A stretch of 38,590 nucleotides of DNA from Lachnospiraceae bacterium UBA3850 (GCA_002392655.1 DGHK01000056.1:1-38590), one strand, 5' to 3'. Counted from the stretch's first letter, positions 1 through 8,292 are shown. Program-made: numbers and translations. Notes: a model not told the origin generated them from the sequence alone.

Positions 1-48
1 GACCCTCTGCTTGTAAGGCAGATGCTCTCCCAGCTGAGCTAAGACCCC
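1..48 (-). tRNA. tRNA-Val (anticodon UAC), 3' part cut by the window edge
   Basis: Read on the minus strand, the sequence starts with the seven-base acceptor arm GGGGTCT, then TA, a D stem GCTC/GAGC, and an anticodon arm TCTGC-CTTACAA-GCAGA. The loop places UAC at positions 34-36, which reads valine codons. The variable loop begins at the edge, and the T arm and 3' acceptor strand lie outside the window. A consensus promoter sits about 40 bases upstream, so this is probably the first tRNA of a cluster or a single gene. Confidence 0.93.
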
Positions 49-84
49 GTTTTAAAAGTGCCGTTTCTCAACAGCACTTTTCCT

Positions 85-113
85 ATTATAGTGATGCACT
101 CCTACTTTGTCAA
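85..113 (-). promoter_or_regulatory. Consensus sigma-A promoter of the tRNA-Val gene
   Basis: The minus strand shows TTGACA (108-113), a 17-base spacer and TATAAT (85-90), a perfect match to the housekeeping consensus. Upstream of the -35 box (114-160) the DNA is strongly A/T-rich and includes the palindrome TTTACGTAAA (130-139). This resembles an UP element of stable-RNA promoters. The predicted start is near position 78, giving a leader of about 30 bases before the mature tRNA 5' end. Confidence 0.9.
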
Positions 114-166
114 GCGTATTTTTACTTATTTTACGTAAAGTTTTTTTGTTTAAATATGGTGAGCCA

Positions 167-409
167 TCATTCATCTCTCCACCATGTGGCTATATCACCG
201 ACCATTTCAGATCTGTCTTCTATAATCAGTTCAGCTGTTTCACTTGAAGGCGTTCCATAATCATAATCACAGTACATCCTGATATGAAGAAATGCTATAT
301 CAGAATTTACCATCCGATAATCAAACCACTCTTTCCAGTCTCTATCCCAGTCATCCGTATCATATGAACCTGTATACTTCATATCAGAAAGGCTCCAGTT
401 AGAAAGCAT
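167..409 (-). CDS. Small hypothetical protein, about 80 residues
   Basis: No family is recognised. The protein is acidic and aromatic-rich (YDTDDWDRDWKEWFDYR near the N-terminus) with no signal peptide or membrane segment. The open frame can be extended to a GTG at 433. The ATG at 409 is preferred because AAGGA lies five bases upstream of it, and because the extra eight residues are only the out-of-frame image of a short zinc-ribbon-like peptide (399-449). The gene lies just downstream of a terminator with no clear promoter of its own, so expression may depend on read-through. It could be the remaining part of a longer zinc-ribbon protein broken by a frameshift. Function unknown. Confidence 0.55.
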   Translation of the reverse strand: MLSNWSLSDMKYTGSYDTDDWDRDWKEWFDYRMVNSDIAFLHIRMYCDYDYGTPSSETAELIIEDRSEMVGDIATWWRDE

Positions 410-449
410 TTCCGTCCTTATTATTATTTCCACAATTTGAACAAAGCAT
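399..449 (-). pseudogene. Micro-ORF resembling the start of a zinc-ribbon protein
   Basis: Sixteen codons read MLCSNCGNNNKDGNAF and then stop. The CxNCG knuckle followed by KDG and an aromatic is the usual opening of short clostridial zinc-ribbon proteins, which normally continue with a second CxxC. A strong ribosome binding site (GAGAGGGG, seven bases from the ATG) precedes it. The stop overlaps the start region of the next gene in another frame. It may be the remnant of a frameshifted zinc-ribbon gene or a translated leader peptide. The zinc-ribbon likeness is seen directly; pseudogene status is inferred. Confidence 0.45.
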
Positions 450-468
450 TACAAATCCCCTCTCGGAT

Positions 469-501
469 AAAATAAAAGGACTATGCTATCAGGCATAGTC
501 C
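469..501 (-). terminator. Intrinsic terminator after the small acidic membrane protein
   Basis: A nine-base-pair perfect stem (478-486 with 493-501, arm GGACTATGC) has a six-base loop. On the minus strand it is followed by TTTTATTTTAT. It lies 28 bases after the stop of the 73-residue gene. Confidence 0.85.
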
Positions 502-528
502 CAATGAAAATTTAATATTAAAGGATCA

Positions 529-750
529 TTAACCTACATCAGAAATATCCTGATCGTCATCGAAGAAATCATCATCGAAATCATCGTCAAACTCATCAAA
601 ATCATCAAGATAATCAGGTGTAAGATACTTATAAACTGCAACAGCTATACCAACAACAAGAGTAATGATACCAACAATAATACATATGCTGACTAAGGCA
701 CTCTTAGCGTTATCTACAGCATCGTCCTTTACTACTACTTCGTTTCTCAT
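529..750 (-). CDS. Small single-pass membrane protein with an acidic tail
   Basis: This 73-residue protein has one hydrophobic segment (about residues 19-43, SICIIVGIITLVVGIAVAVYKYL) and a C-terminal tail that is nearly all Asp, Glu and Phe (residues 48-70). There is no cleavable signal, so it should sit in the cytoplasmic membrane. It starts with ATG behind AAAGGGGG and has its own promoter (792-819) and terminator, so it forms a one-gene transcription unit. Similar short proteins with acidic tails are common in Lachnospiraceae genomes, but I cannot assign a function. The acidic tail could bind cations or a basic partner; that is speculation. Confidence 0.8.
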   Translation of the reverse strand: MRNEVVVKDDAVDNAKSALVSICIIVGIITLVVGIAVAVYKYLTPDYLDDFDEFDDDFDDDFFDDDQDISDVG

Positions 751-791
751 TAAAAGAAACCCCCTTTCATATTTGTGTAATCAGTGAACTT

Positions 792-819
792 ATTATACCA
801 TATTTTGTATATCATGCAA
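792..819 (-). promoter_or_regulatory. Sigma-A promoter for the 73-residue membrane protein
   Basis: The minus strand shows TTGCAT (814-819), a 16-base spacer and TATAAT (792-797). It lies between the end of the DUF4230 gene and the start at 750. The predicted leader is about 35 bases and carries AAAGGGGG. Confidence 0.75.
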
Positions 820-843
820 ACAGTTTTTGGATGTTTTAACCGA

Positions 844-1488
844 TTATTCTACAGTCACATTTCCACTCTTAACAGAATCCTGAAGCAATTCATTTATAAC
901 CTTTCTCGCATTATCAGCAGCATCCTTTTTTAACTGTTCTATATCAGCATTGTTGACAGCATCCTCCTCTGCCAGTTTGACTGCTTCCACACCATCCTGT
1001 TTAGTATTCCAGTTGAAAAGTGCATGACTCTCATCGTAAAACTTAACTGAATCCGGATCAACATGAACTCCCTGTATTTCTACATTCGGAATAACTATGT
1101 TGAATTCTCCGTCTCCAACCTGGTCTACTTTGACCTTCGAGATATCGACTCCGGCATCTATCTCTGCAGTATAAGTCATCGAATACTTTTTCTGTGTAAT
1201 AAATGGGATGTCTCCTTCCTTATAATGCACAACGCCCTGATAAGTCATCTTCTGCGTTGTAAGATCACTGGCGTCTTCAAGCTTGGAATATATGTAGTTT
1301 GATGTAATCTTGGGTTCCGGCTTATGAAGCAGCTTCCAGCTCAAATAGAAACCAAGTATTACTGCAATTATGATACCTAAGATGTAGAGTCTCTTACGTC
1401 TCTTTCTTCTGGTCTCGTAACTATGTCTTTGTTCGAGAATCTCTTCTATTTCCAATTGATCTTCTCTGCTGAGATTTCTTCTTCGCAC
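844..1488 (-). CDS. DUF4230 family membrane-anchored protein
   Basis: The 214-residue protein has a basic N-terminus (RRKRRKR, about residues 28-34), one transmembrane helix (about 35-52) and an extracytoplasmic domain matching the DUF4230 pattern. That pattern is a region starting near YIYSKLEDASDLTTQKMTYQG, then a beta-rich part with IVIPNVEIQGVHVD, and a C-terminal helix full of Ala, Asp and Lys. The biochemical role of DUF4230 is unknown. The start is GTG with GAGGGTG seven bases upstream. It follows pcrA by 40 bases with no terminator, so it is probably co-transcribed with pspA and pcrA. Confidence 0.82.
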   Translation of the reverse strand: MRRRNLSREDQLEIEEILEQRHSYETRRKRRKRLYILGIIIAVILGFYLSWKLLHKPEPKITSNYIYSKLEDASDLTTQKMTYQGVVHYKEGDIPFITQKKYSMTYTAEIDAGVDISKVKVDQVGDGEFNIVIPNVEIQGVHVDPDSVKFYDESHALFNWNTKQDGVEAVKLAEEDAVNNADIEQLKKDAADNARKVINELLQDSVKSGNVTVE

Positions 1489-1528
1489 TACTTACACCCT
1501 CAACTTTCTTATAAAATCACGTGAACAG

Positions 1529-3727
1529 TTAAATCTTCTTGAGCTTTGCAAGTGTCGCAAACATCTTCTTCTCACCAACCGAATCAAAGTTCACGACTAT
1601 CTCATAGTCATTTCCGCTTCGTTCCATCTCTGTTACTACGCCCTTGCCGAACTTGATATGTCTGACCATATCCCCAACCTTATAGTTGATACTGTCAACT
1701 CCTGCCGGTTTTAGTGATGCAGCCTGACTATAGTTCTTTGGAGGCTTCGGAACGAATCTCTGAGGAACAGGTCTCTCAATTTCCTGTCTGATCACATTTG
1801 CCTTCATTCCTGTTCTTATGAGATATTCCTTCGGAATCTCTCCGATAAATCTGGACTCTGCAGGATACATCCTGCTTCCATTTATCATTCTGGTTGTTGC
1901 ACTACTCAGGAACAACTCTTCCTTTGCCCTGGTAATACCAACATAGCATAGACGTCTCTCCTCTTCAACCGCATCCGGATCATCACTATCAATAGAAAGT
2001 CCACTCGGGAAGAGTCTCTCTTCCATTCCAACTATAAATACAACAGGAAACTCCAGACCCTTTGCACTGTGGAGCGTCATGAGTGATACCTTGTTTGTAC
2101 TCTCATCCTCAGGATCATCAGTATCAGCCACAAGCGATATATCCTCAAGAAGCTCAATAAGTGAAGGCTCTTCTGCATCCTCTTCGTAGCTTACTATCTT
2201 GTTTCTGAGTTCGTCTATGTTTTCAAGTCGGGCTCTGGCGTCATCCGTGAGTTCATTTTGCAGTTCTATCCTGTAACCCGTCTTCTCCATTATATCATCA
2301 AACAGCTGAGTTAAACAGCCACTTTCTGCAACAGGCTGAAGTGACTTGATCAGCTCATAGAAGCCCTCTACCTTGTCCTTAGATCTTCCGAGATAGCTTC
2401 TCATCTCAGGGTCGGCTATGAAATCATACATACCCATTCCCTGCTCATAGCTCAGCTCTTTTATTTTGTTTATGGTTGTCTGACCTATTCCACGTCTCGG
2501 TACATTTATAATTCTAGAGATAGATACCTCATCAGAAGGGTTCGCAAGAACCTTCAGATAAGCAACTATATCCCTGATTTCTTTTCTGCTGTAAAATCCG
2601 GTACCGCCGTAAAGCGTGTATGGGATATTTGCATATACAAGCTTCTCCTCCAGGAGTCTGGACTGAGCATTTGTCCTGTAAAGAATTGCTATATCCGAGT
2701 AAGGCCTGCCGGCTATACTCTCTTCTAATATGTTATTAATTACGCCATGAGCCTCTTCATAATCAGTCTCATAAACAGTGTAGTTTATCTTCTTTCCATC
2801 GCCCTGGCTTGTCCACAGGCTTTTATCCTTACGTCCGATGTTATTCGCTATAACAGCATTTGCAGCATCCAAAATGTTTGACGTAGACCTGTAGTTCTGT
2901 TCCAGCTTGATAACCTTCGCATCCGGATACTCATCCTCAAAATTAAGGATATTATAGATATTTGCACCTCTGAACTTGTAGATAGACTGATCATCATCAC
3001 CTACGACACAGAGATTGCGCCACTTTGCCGCAAGGTACTTCACAAGCAGAAACTGAGTGTGATTGGTATCCTGATACTCATCCACCATTATATATTTGAA
3101 ACGGTTCTGATACATCTCCAGAACATCCTCTTCCTTATCAAAAAGGATAAGAGTCTTAAAGATGAGATCATCAAAATCAAGAGCATTATTCTGTTTCATC
3201 CTGCTCTGATACTCCCTGTAGATTCTGGCCATCTGCTGATCTCTGTAGTTTATCCCCGCGGTAAGCTCCATATCCTCAGGAGTCTTGAACTCCTCCTTTG
3301 CCTTGGATATAGCAGCTATGCATCCCTTCTCGGGATACTTCTTCGGATCCAGATCAAGAGTCTTCAGAACCTCTTTTATAACAGCCTTCTGGTCGTCTGT
3401 ATCATAAATAGTGAAGCTGTTATCTCCACCTATCCTATCATAAAATCGTCTGAGGATACGTACACACATGGAGTGAAATGTACTGACCCAGATGCTCTCT
3501 GCACCCATGCCAACCTCAGCCTCTACTCTTTCGCGCATCTCATTTGCAGCCTTGTTTGTAAATGTAATCGCAAGTATGTTATATGGATTAACACCTTCAT
3601 CATCTATGAGATGTGCAATGCGGTGAACCAGCGTACGCGTTTTACCACTGCCTGCACCTGCAAGAATAAGAAGAGGCCCCTCGGTATACGAGCAGGCCTC
3701 CTGTTGTTTTTCATTAAGTCCGGACAT
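1529..3727 (-). CDS. pcrA: ATP-dependent DNA helicase PcrA (UvrD/Rep family)
   Basis: This superfamily 1 3'-5' helicase acts in DNA repair and in clearing stalled replication forks and RecA filaments. The 732-residue length fits the family. Visible motifs in order are Walker A AGAGSGKT (residues 23-30), motif Ia AITFTNKAANEMRER, motif II DEYQDTN, motif III GDDDQSIYKFRGA, motif IV QNYRST, motif V SLMTLHSAKGLEFPVVF and motif VI EERRLCYVGITRAKEELFL. The C-terminal YKVGDMVRHIKFGKGVV segment is the Tudor-like domain typical of Gram-positive PcrA, known in Bacillus to contact RNA polymerase. The ATG has GGAG seven bases upstream. pspA ends 23 bases before it, so the two are likely one operon. Confidence 0.97.
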   Translation of the reverse strand: MSGLNEKQQEACSYTEGPLLILAGAGSGKTRTLVHRIAHLIDDEGVNPYNILAITFTNKAANEMRERVEAEVGMGAESIWVSTFHSMCVRILRRFYDRIGGDNSFTIYDTDDQKAVIKEVLKTLDLDPKKYPEKGCIAAISKAKEEFKTPEDMELTAGINYRDQQMARIYREYQSRMKQNNALDFDDLIFKTLILFDKEEDVLEMYQNRFKYIMVDEYQDTNHTQFLLVKYLAAKWRNLCVVGDDDQSIYKFRGANIYNILNFEDEYPDAKVIKLEQNYRSTSNILDAANAVIANNIGRKDKSLWTSQGDGKKINYTVYETDYEEAHGVINNILEESIAGRPYSDIAILYRTNAQSRLLEEKLVYANIPYTLYGGTGFYSRKEIRDIVAYLKVLANPSDEVSISRIINVPRRGIGQTTINKIKELSYEQGMGMYDFIADPEMRSYLGRSKDKVEGFYELIKSLQPVAESGCLTQLFDDIMEKTGYRIELQNELTDDARARLENIDELRNKIVSYEEDAEEPSLIELLEDISLVADTDDPEDESTNKVSLMTLHSAKGLEFPVVFIVGMEERLFPSGLSIDSDDPDAVEEERRLCYVGITRAKEELFLSSATTRMINGSRMYPAESRFIGEIPKEYLIRTGMKANVIRQEIERPVPQRFVPKPPKNYSQAASLKPAGVDSINYKVGDMVRHIKFGKGVVTEMERSGNDYEIVVNFDSVGEKKMFATLAKLKKI

Positions 3728-3750
3728 ATATATTCTCCGTAAACAACTAA

Positions 3751-4446
3751 CTACTCAGCTGAAGTTGCTCCGCCGCCAAGCTTAGCCTTGAGAGCGGCAA
3801 GCTCATCCTGAACGGCTGAATCAGGAGAAGCATCGTATTTTGCTGAAAGGCTGTCAACCTCACTGGATGCTGTAGTTGCATTGAGTTCAGACTCTGCCTG
3901 TGCCATATCAAGCATAGCATCAGCCTTGTCCTCGATTCTCTGGAATGCAGCAAATCCTGAAGCAGAATCAACCTTTGATGTAACCTTATTGATATCCTGC
4001 TGTGCCTTAGCAAGTCTAACCTTGGCCTTGATAGTATCTCTACGAGACTCAAGCTCTGAGATATCATTAACCAGCTTATCATGCATCTGACGCATCTTCA
4101 TAGAATTAGAAGCAGAAACATCATATATCTGCTGAAGTGATGCCTGCTTAGCAACAAGCTTGTTCTTCTCTGTAAGGAACTTTGTTGCATCTGCATCATT
4201 TCCTGCAAGAACAGCCTTCTCAGCATAGCCCTGCATCTTTGCTATCTCAGCATTTACCTCATCGAGATTACGCTTTGCCTTAGCCTCATCAGCCATAACA
4301 GAAGCTGTCTCGCTCTTAACCTTAGCCAGGTCACTGTTAAGATTTCTAAGTGTCTGATCAACCATCTTCTCAGGATCCTCTGCCTTGTCAAGAAGAGCGT
4401 TGATATTTGACGCCATAATGTCTTTAAATCTTGATAAAATACCCAA
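3751..4446 (-). CDS. pspA: Phage-shock protein A / IM30 family
   Basis: This is a peripheral membrane protein that protects or remodels the cytoplasmic membrane under stress. It is almost entirely helical with long coiled coils. GILSRFKDIMASNINALLDKAEDPEKM at the N-terminus is the diagnostic PspA/IM30 start and includes the membrane-binding helix. The length of 231 residues is normal. I place the start at the TTG codon at 4446, which has GGGAGG upstream and gives the family N-terminus. The longer frame from the ATG at 4491 would add 15 residues encoded inside a hairpin with a T-run. A promoter (4518-4546) lies in front, its -35 box overlapping the stop of the preceding gene. pcrA follows 23 bases later. 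Confidence 0.93.
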   Translation of the reverse strand: MGILSRFKDIMASNINALLDKAEDPEKMVDQTLRNLNSDLAKVKSETASVMADEAKAKRNLDEVNAEIAKMQGYAEKAVLAGNDADATKFLTEKNKLVAKQASLQQIYDVSASNSMKMRQMHDKLVNDISELESRRDTIKAKVRLAKAQQDINKVTSKVDSASGFAAFQRIEDKADAMLDMAQAESELNATTASSEVDSLSAKYDASPDSAVQDELAALKAKLGGGATSAE

Positions 4447-4480
4447 TTTTGATTCCTCCCTATTTATAGTTTTTACTTTT

Positions 4481-4501
4481 AAAAAAGGCATTTAAAAATG
4501 C
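4481..4501 (-). terminator. A/T-rich hairpin plus T-run between pdp and pspA
   Basis: The minus strand gives GCATTT-TT-AAATGC (4488-4501) followed by CC and six T. The stem is short and weak. It lies downstream of the pdp stop and also downstream of the predicted pspA promoter. It could therefore end pdp transcription, attenuate pspA, or both. Confidence 0.5.
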
Positions 4502-4517
4502 TTCTAACCACTTTTGT

Positions 4518-4546
4518 ATTATACTCTATCAGAGACTCATATTCAA
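4518..4546 (-). promoter_or_regulatory. Sigma-A promoter for pspA-pcrA, overlapping the pdp stop codon
   Basis: TTGAAT (4541-4546), a 17-base spacer and TATAAT (4518-4523) stand on the minus strand. The pdp stop codon TGA (4543-4545) is part of the -35 hexamer. The predicted start is near 4511, leaving a leader of about 65 bases that contains the 4488-4501 hairpin and then GGGAGG. Confidence 0.78.
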
Positions 4547-5922
4547 CGTTTAATTATGTCGATGATAATATCCTCTGATGAAAATTCTTCATTATCAGTA
4601 TATGTAACTGCCTCGGTAAAAAGTCGCTTTGCCTTGGTCAGACTCCTCTTTTTCTTTGAATACATAGTTGCCAGAAGATCTCCCTGTTCAACATAATCGC
4701 CCACTACCTTATTTAGAACAATTCCCGCTCCGTAATCTATCTCATCCTCCTTACGAAGCCTTCCCGCTCCAAGGAGTAGTGACAGCCTTCCAATTGTTTC
4801 TGCATCCATTTTAGCTATCACAGCAGCGTCATCATCGTTATAGTATATCTCCTCTATATATCCGTCATAATCACTAAGCATTATAGGCGAGTTTCCCGAT
4901 TCGTATGACTCAGTACTGGCAGCTAACAGATCATCTATAAAAGAGAGGACTCCTCCCTGTGCTTTTATAAACTCTCTGAATTTTTTATATGCAGCACCGG
5001 AATCGATACACTCTGTTATCTGCTTACGTATATCATCACTGCTTACATCGCTTTTCTCATCATATAAATCCGACAGAACATACATCTCGTTGCAGAGAGT
5101 TATGACCAGTTCCCTTAATCTTAAATCCTGCTTGACACCTGCCAGGAACATAACTGCCTCTGCAACCTCAAGTGCATTTCCGACCGTATATCCAAGCGGC
5201 CTATTCATATCCGATACGACTGCAGTACATTTCTTGCCGGCTCTAACAGCAATCTCAATCATTTCCTCCGCCAGTGCTTTGGCAGACTCTTCGTCTCTCA
5301 TAAATGCACCCGAGCCGCATTTCACATCTAGAACTATACAGTCCGCTCCGCTGGCAAGCTTCTTACTCATGATACTGGACGCAATAAGCGACAGATTATC
5401 TACAGTAGCAGTGACATCACGAAGTGCATACAGCTTCTTATCGGCCGGAGCAAGATTCCTCGTCTGCGCTGCATCCACCATTCCGACTGTTTTTACGAGC
5501 CTTATAAAATCCTTATCAGATACATCCGAACTAAAGCCCGGTATACTATCCAGCTTATCTATGGTACCTCCTGTAATCCCGAGCCCTCTTCCGCTCATCT
5601 TTGCAACAGGAACTCCGAGACAGGCCATAACCGGCTCGACAATAAGTGTAGTCTTGTCACCTATTCCTCCGGTCGAATGCTTATCAACCACCGTACGGCC
5701 GATCTCAGACAGATTTAAAACATCACCACTATATCTCATGGCCATAGTGAGATCATAGGTTTCCCTGTGACTCATGCCCTTTAGGCATATGGCCATAAGC
5801 AGTGCCGATGTCTGATAATCTCTTATCTCTTCGTTTGTAACACCCTCGACGAAGAAGTATACCTCCTCCGTCGAGAGCTCCTTTCCCTGTTTTTTCTTTT
5901 CGATTATTTCGATTATATTCAT
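4543..5922 (-). CDS. pdp: Pyrimidine-nucleoside phosphorylase
   Basis: The enzyme splits uridine, thymidine or deoxyuridine with phosphate into base and (deoxy)ribose-1-phosphate, for salvage. The 459-residue length and motifs match the thymidine/pyrimidine phosphorylase family: KHSTGGIGDKTTL (phosphate-binding loop), KMSGRGLGITGGTIDKLDSIPGF, and LDVKCGSGAFM. The C-terminal domain carries the usual YGAGIVLNKVVGDYVEQGDLLATMYS segment. Residue patterns do not settle whether it prefers uridine or thymidine, so the broader name is used. The start is ATG with AAGGATTG upstream, part of which lies in an inverted repeat (5930-5957). It sits apart from the de novo pyr operon. Confidence 0.95.
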   Translation of the reverse strand: MNIIEIIEKKKQGKELSTEEVYFFVEGVTNEEIRDYQTSALLMAICLKGMSHRETYDLTMAMRYSGDVLNLSEIGRTVVDKHSTGGIGDKTTLIVEPVMACLGVPVAKMSGRGLGITGGTIDKLDSIPGFSSDVSDKDFIRLVKTVGMVDAAQTRNLAPADKKLYALRDVTATVDNLSLIASSIMSKKLASGADCIVLDVKCGSGAFMRDEESAKALAEEMIEIAVRAGKKCTAVVSDMNRPLGYTVGNALEVAEAVMFLAGVKQDLRLRELVITLCNEMYVLSDLYDEKSDVSSDDIRKQITECIDSGAAYKKFREFIKAQGGVLSFIDDLLAASTESYESGNSPIMLSDYDGYIEEIYYNDDDAAVIAKMDAETIGRLSLLLGAGRLRKEDEIDYGAGIVLNKVVGDYVEQGDLLATMYSKKKRSLTKAKRLFTEAVTYTDNEEFSSEDIIIDIIKR

Positions 5923-5929
5923 ATCAATC

Positions 5930-5957
5930 CTTATTCAGTATCTTACATATGAATAAG
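5930..5957 (-). other. Inverted repeat covering the pdp ribosome binding region
   Basis: CTTATTCA (5930-5937 on the plus strand) and TGAATAAG (5950-5957) form an eight-base-pair stem with a 12-base loop. On the minus-strand transcript the 3' arm ends in the first part of AAGGATTG in front of the pdp ATG. The hairpin could limit ribosome access or be a weak transcription stop for the upstream gene. No T-run follows. Confidence 0.4.
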
Positions 5958-5961
5958 CTGT

Positions 5962-8256
5962 CTACTCCCCCTCCTTAGGCGTGTAGGTTCCCGGAGTACC
6001 CGGAGCGGACTTCTTATCATAAATCAGAAACTCATCCGGTGCCTTGTCAGTATTTGCATCTATATTCATCTCAGCAACCTCTTCAGGAGTAAATGTACAA
6101 GCATCGATGAAATCCTGATCATCACACAATGCACCGTTATACTTGATACTCTTATATACAGATGCTATCCAGTTACCACTTTCAGCATCATAATTATAAT
6201 ACATATAACCCTTCCACTTACCTGTTTCAACATCGTAGTTTGAAACCTTCGACATGTCGGTATAATTATACTTATATGCCTTATCCGTAGGAACCTTCAG
6301 CACAGCATCCTTTATAACAATCGATGCTGTTCCGGTATTTGTCACAGTATCACGTTTGCTGTTCTCACCAAATTTAACTCCGCTTTCAAAGGTTTCAAAA
6401 CGGTTAAAGTATCTACCGTCATACCAGGCATTCCTGAAAACTCCTACGTTTATATTGTAGGATACACCTTCACTTGTTGCACCATTATCATAGAGATAGG
6501 TATAAGCCTCGCCACCTGAGCCAAATACACTTGTAATACCGATTATTTTTACGTACTTTCCTTCGCCTACAGTTTTTCTAACGATAGCTGCTGTAAGCCT
6601 GTCCTCTGTCGGTATATCATCAGGGATAGAAAGAGAGCCATAATACTTAAGCTGAGCGTTCAGTCCTGCGAGGTCAGCATTTGCATAAGCATCATCAGAT
6701 GACTTGTCAAATTTAAACCAGTAGTTTACATTTTCCTGATTTATCGGCTGGCCACCGCCATAACCCTGTCCTCCGTAGGACTTTGTAGTTCCGCCGCTGG
6801 TCACATCTATCATCCAGTGACTGCTTGAGTTCTGCTTATATGTAGCAGAAGGATCAAGTCTCTTCGCGATAACTCCCATCATACCAGGAAATCCAAGTGA
6901 ATCATATCTGAAAGGATAGAGACTCGAAACAAGAAGCGGCTTTGAACCCTTTCTTCCATAAGGCTTCTGGATATAAAGTCCCTGATCGATATGAGGCGAA
7001 TTGGATAAGCCGTAGTATGGAGCGTCAGTACTCTTGTAGAGTTCACCTCTTATGGAAGCTCCGGAATATAGACATATGGAGCCGAAGCCACTCTGAATAT
7101 TTGAAAGCTTCCCGAAGAAATCAGTAGCTGATCCACTGTAGGTCTGAATGAGATAATCAGCCTCATCAACAACCGTTCCTATATCGATATATGTATCTGT
7201 CTGCTCATCCTCATAATTCTTCCTGTAGGTCGTTTCACCGGTAGTTATATTATAGACCGGAGTTGTTCCCGTGACCTTACGATTTATAAATCTCAGTTTG
7301 CCTCCATCAACATGAGAACCCACGAAGATATAACCGCCCTTTACTCTGAGGGTATCGGAATTCTCATACTTAACATCGCAGAAATAACTCGTCTCAGGGT
7401 GGATGGAACCTGTTCCTTCAGGTGCATATACCGTCGACTCATCCACGAAACCGAAGGAATCCGGATCAGGATTTTCAGTCTTCACATAAAAATAATCATT
7501 AAACGGAGGCAGCATCGGAATTACGCTGTAGCTGTATTCACCATAAGTAATTGTCGGAGTATTATCCTCTTTACCACCCTGATTTGACGCACCACCTCCA
7601 CCAGAAGGATCCTTTCTTCCGTCATTACCTGACTCTCTCTTCTTCTCGGTCTCAGCCTCGTCCCAGTATCCATCCTCACCAAACCAATAGTAAACTCCGT
7701 CGATCCAGAGTCCCTGATTCTTCGGATACCAGCCATTATCCTCAAACCACCAGCCCGCGCTGTCAGATGCCCAGTGTGCTGTACCCGCACCCTTGTCCCA
7801 GGCACCGCTTTTTGTGAGCCAGCAGCCGTCTCTGTAGCACTCATATTCCAGATATCCGGAAGTGGCAAAATGATAGCACTCGCCATCTACCCAGAGCCAC
7901 TGATCTGCAGGATACCAGCCGTTATCCTCAAACCACCAGCCCGTGCTGTTTACCTTCCACATACCATTTGCATATGCTGTATTCCACACTCCGCTTGCCT
8001 CAAGCCAACAGCCATCTCTGTACTCACTGTAGTCCATATATCCTTCAGACGTAAAGTAGTACCAGTAGCCGTCTATCTCAGCCCAGCGTGAATAATAATA
8101 AGAACTGCCGTCATGATAATACCAGCCATAAGAATCACTCCCCCATCCCGAAGCATAGCTGTTAAGCTTCGGAACGAGCGAGAAGATCATACATAGAACA
8201 GTTATCATCACAGTAGCAGTCCTTCTATTCTTAAACCTCTTAAATTGTGTCCCCAT
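5962..8256 (-). CDS. Large secreted protein with N-terminal cell-wall-binding repeats
   Basis: The 764-residue precursor has a signal peptide (basic start, hydrophobic residues about 15-29, cleavage near SYASG). About five Trp/Tyr-rich repeats follow (residues about 37-200), with units such as GWWFEDNGWYPADQWLWVDG and CYRDGCWL. These resemble choline-binding/glucan-binding repeats of Firmicutes surface proteins. A Gly/Ser/Asp linker (about 205-235) then leads into some 520 residues that I do not recognise; they look beta-rich and contain a Gly-rich YGGQGYGGGQ stretch. Repeats at the N-terminus rather than the C-terminus are less usual. The start has AGGAGG upstream. It follows the aminopeptidase gene by 36 bases. 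Confidence 0.85.
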   Translation of the reverse strand: MGTQFKRFKNRRTATVMITVLCMIFSLVPKLNSYASGWGSDSYGWYYHDGSSYYYSRWAEIDGYWYYFTSEGYMDYSEYRDGCWLEASGVWNTAYANGMWKVNSTGWWFEDNGWYPADQWLWVDGECYHFATSGYLEYECYRDGCWLTKSGAWDKGAGTAHWASDSAGWWFEDNGWYPKNQGLWIDGVYYWFGEDGYWDEAETEKKRESGNDGRKDPSGGGGASNQGGKEDNTPTITYGEYSYSVIPMLPPFNDYFYVKTENPDPDSFGFVDESTVYAPEGTGSIHPETSYFCDVKYENSDTLRVKGGYIFVGSHVDGGKLRFINRKVTGTTPVYNITTGETTYRKNYEDEQTDTYIDIGTVVDEADYLIQTYSGSATDFFGKLSNIQSGFGSICLYSGASIRGELYKSTDAPYYGLSNSPHIDQGLYIQKPYGRKGSKPLLVSSLYPFRYDSLGFPGMMGVIAKRLDPSATYKQNSSSHWMIDVTSGGTTKSYGGQGYGGGQPINQENVNYWFKFDKSSDDAYANADLAGLNAQLKYYGSLSIPDDIPTEDRLTAAIVRKTVGEGKYVKIIGITSVFGSGGEAYTYLYDNGATSEGVSYNINVGVFRNAWYDGRYFNRFETFESGVKFGENSKRDTVTNTGTASIVIKDAVLKVPTDKAYKYNYTDMSKVSNYDVETGKWKGYMYYNYDAESGNWIASVYKSIKYNGALCDDQDFIDACTFTPEEVAEMNIDANTDKAPDEFLIYDKKSAPGTPGTYTPKEGE

Positions 8257-8292
8257 AGCAACCTCCTCGCAGATAAGACAAGAACTAAATAC

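Noticed and set aside
130..139. TTTACGTAAA palindrome as a repressor site of the tRNA promoter
   Set aside because: It lies about 17 bases upstream of the -35 box in A/T-rich DNA that is explained as an UP element; ten bases are too few to claim an operator.
3059..3742. 227-codon plus-strand frame inside pcrA
   Set aside because: It is antisense to conserved helicase motifs, with no binding site or recognisable domain.
4447..4491. ATG at 4491 as the start of pspA
   Set aside because: The added residues come from the hairpin and ribosome binding site, and the family N-terminus begins at the TTG.
5090..5758. 222-codon plus-strand frame inside pdp
   Set aside because: It lies wholly opposite a well-conserved enzyme gene and has a Ser/Pro/Thr-rich composition typical of an antisense shadow.
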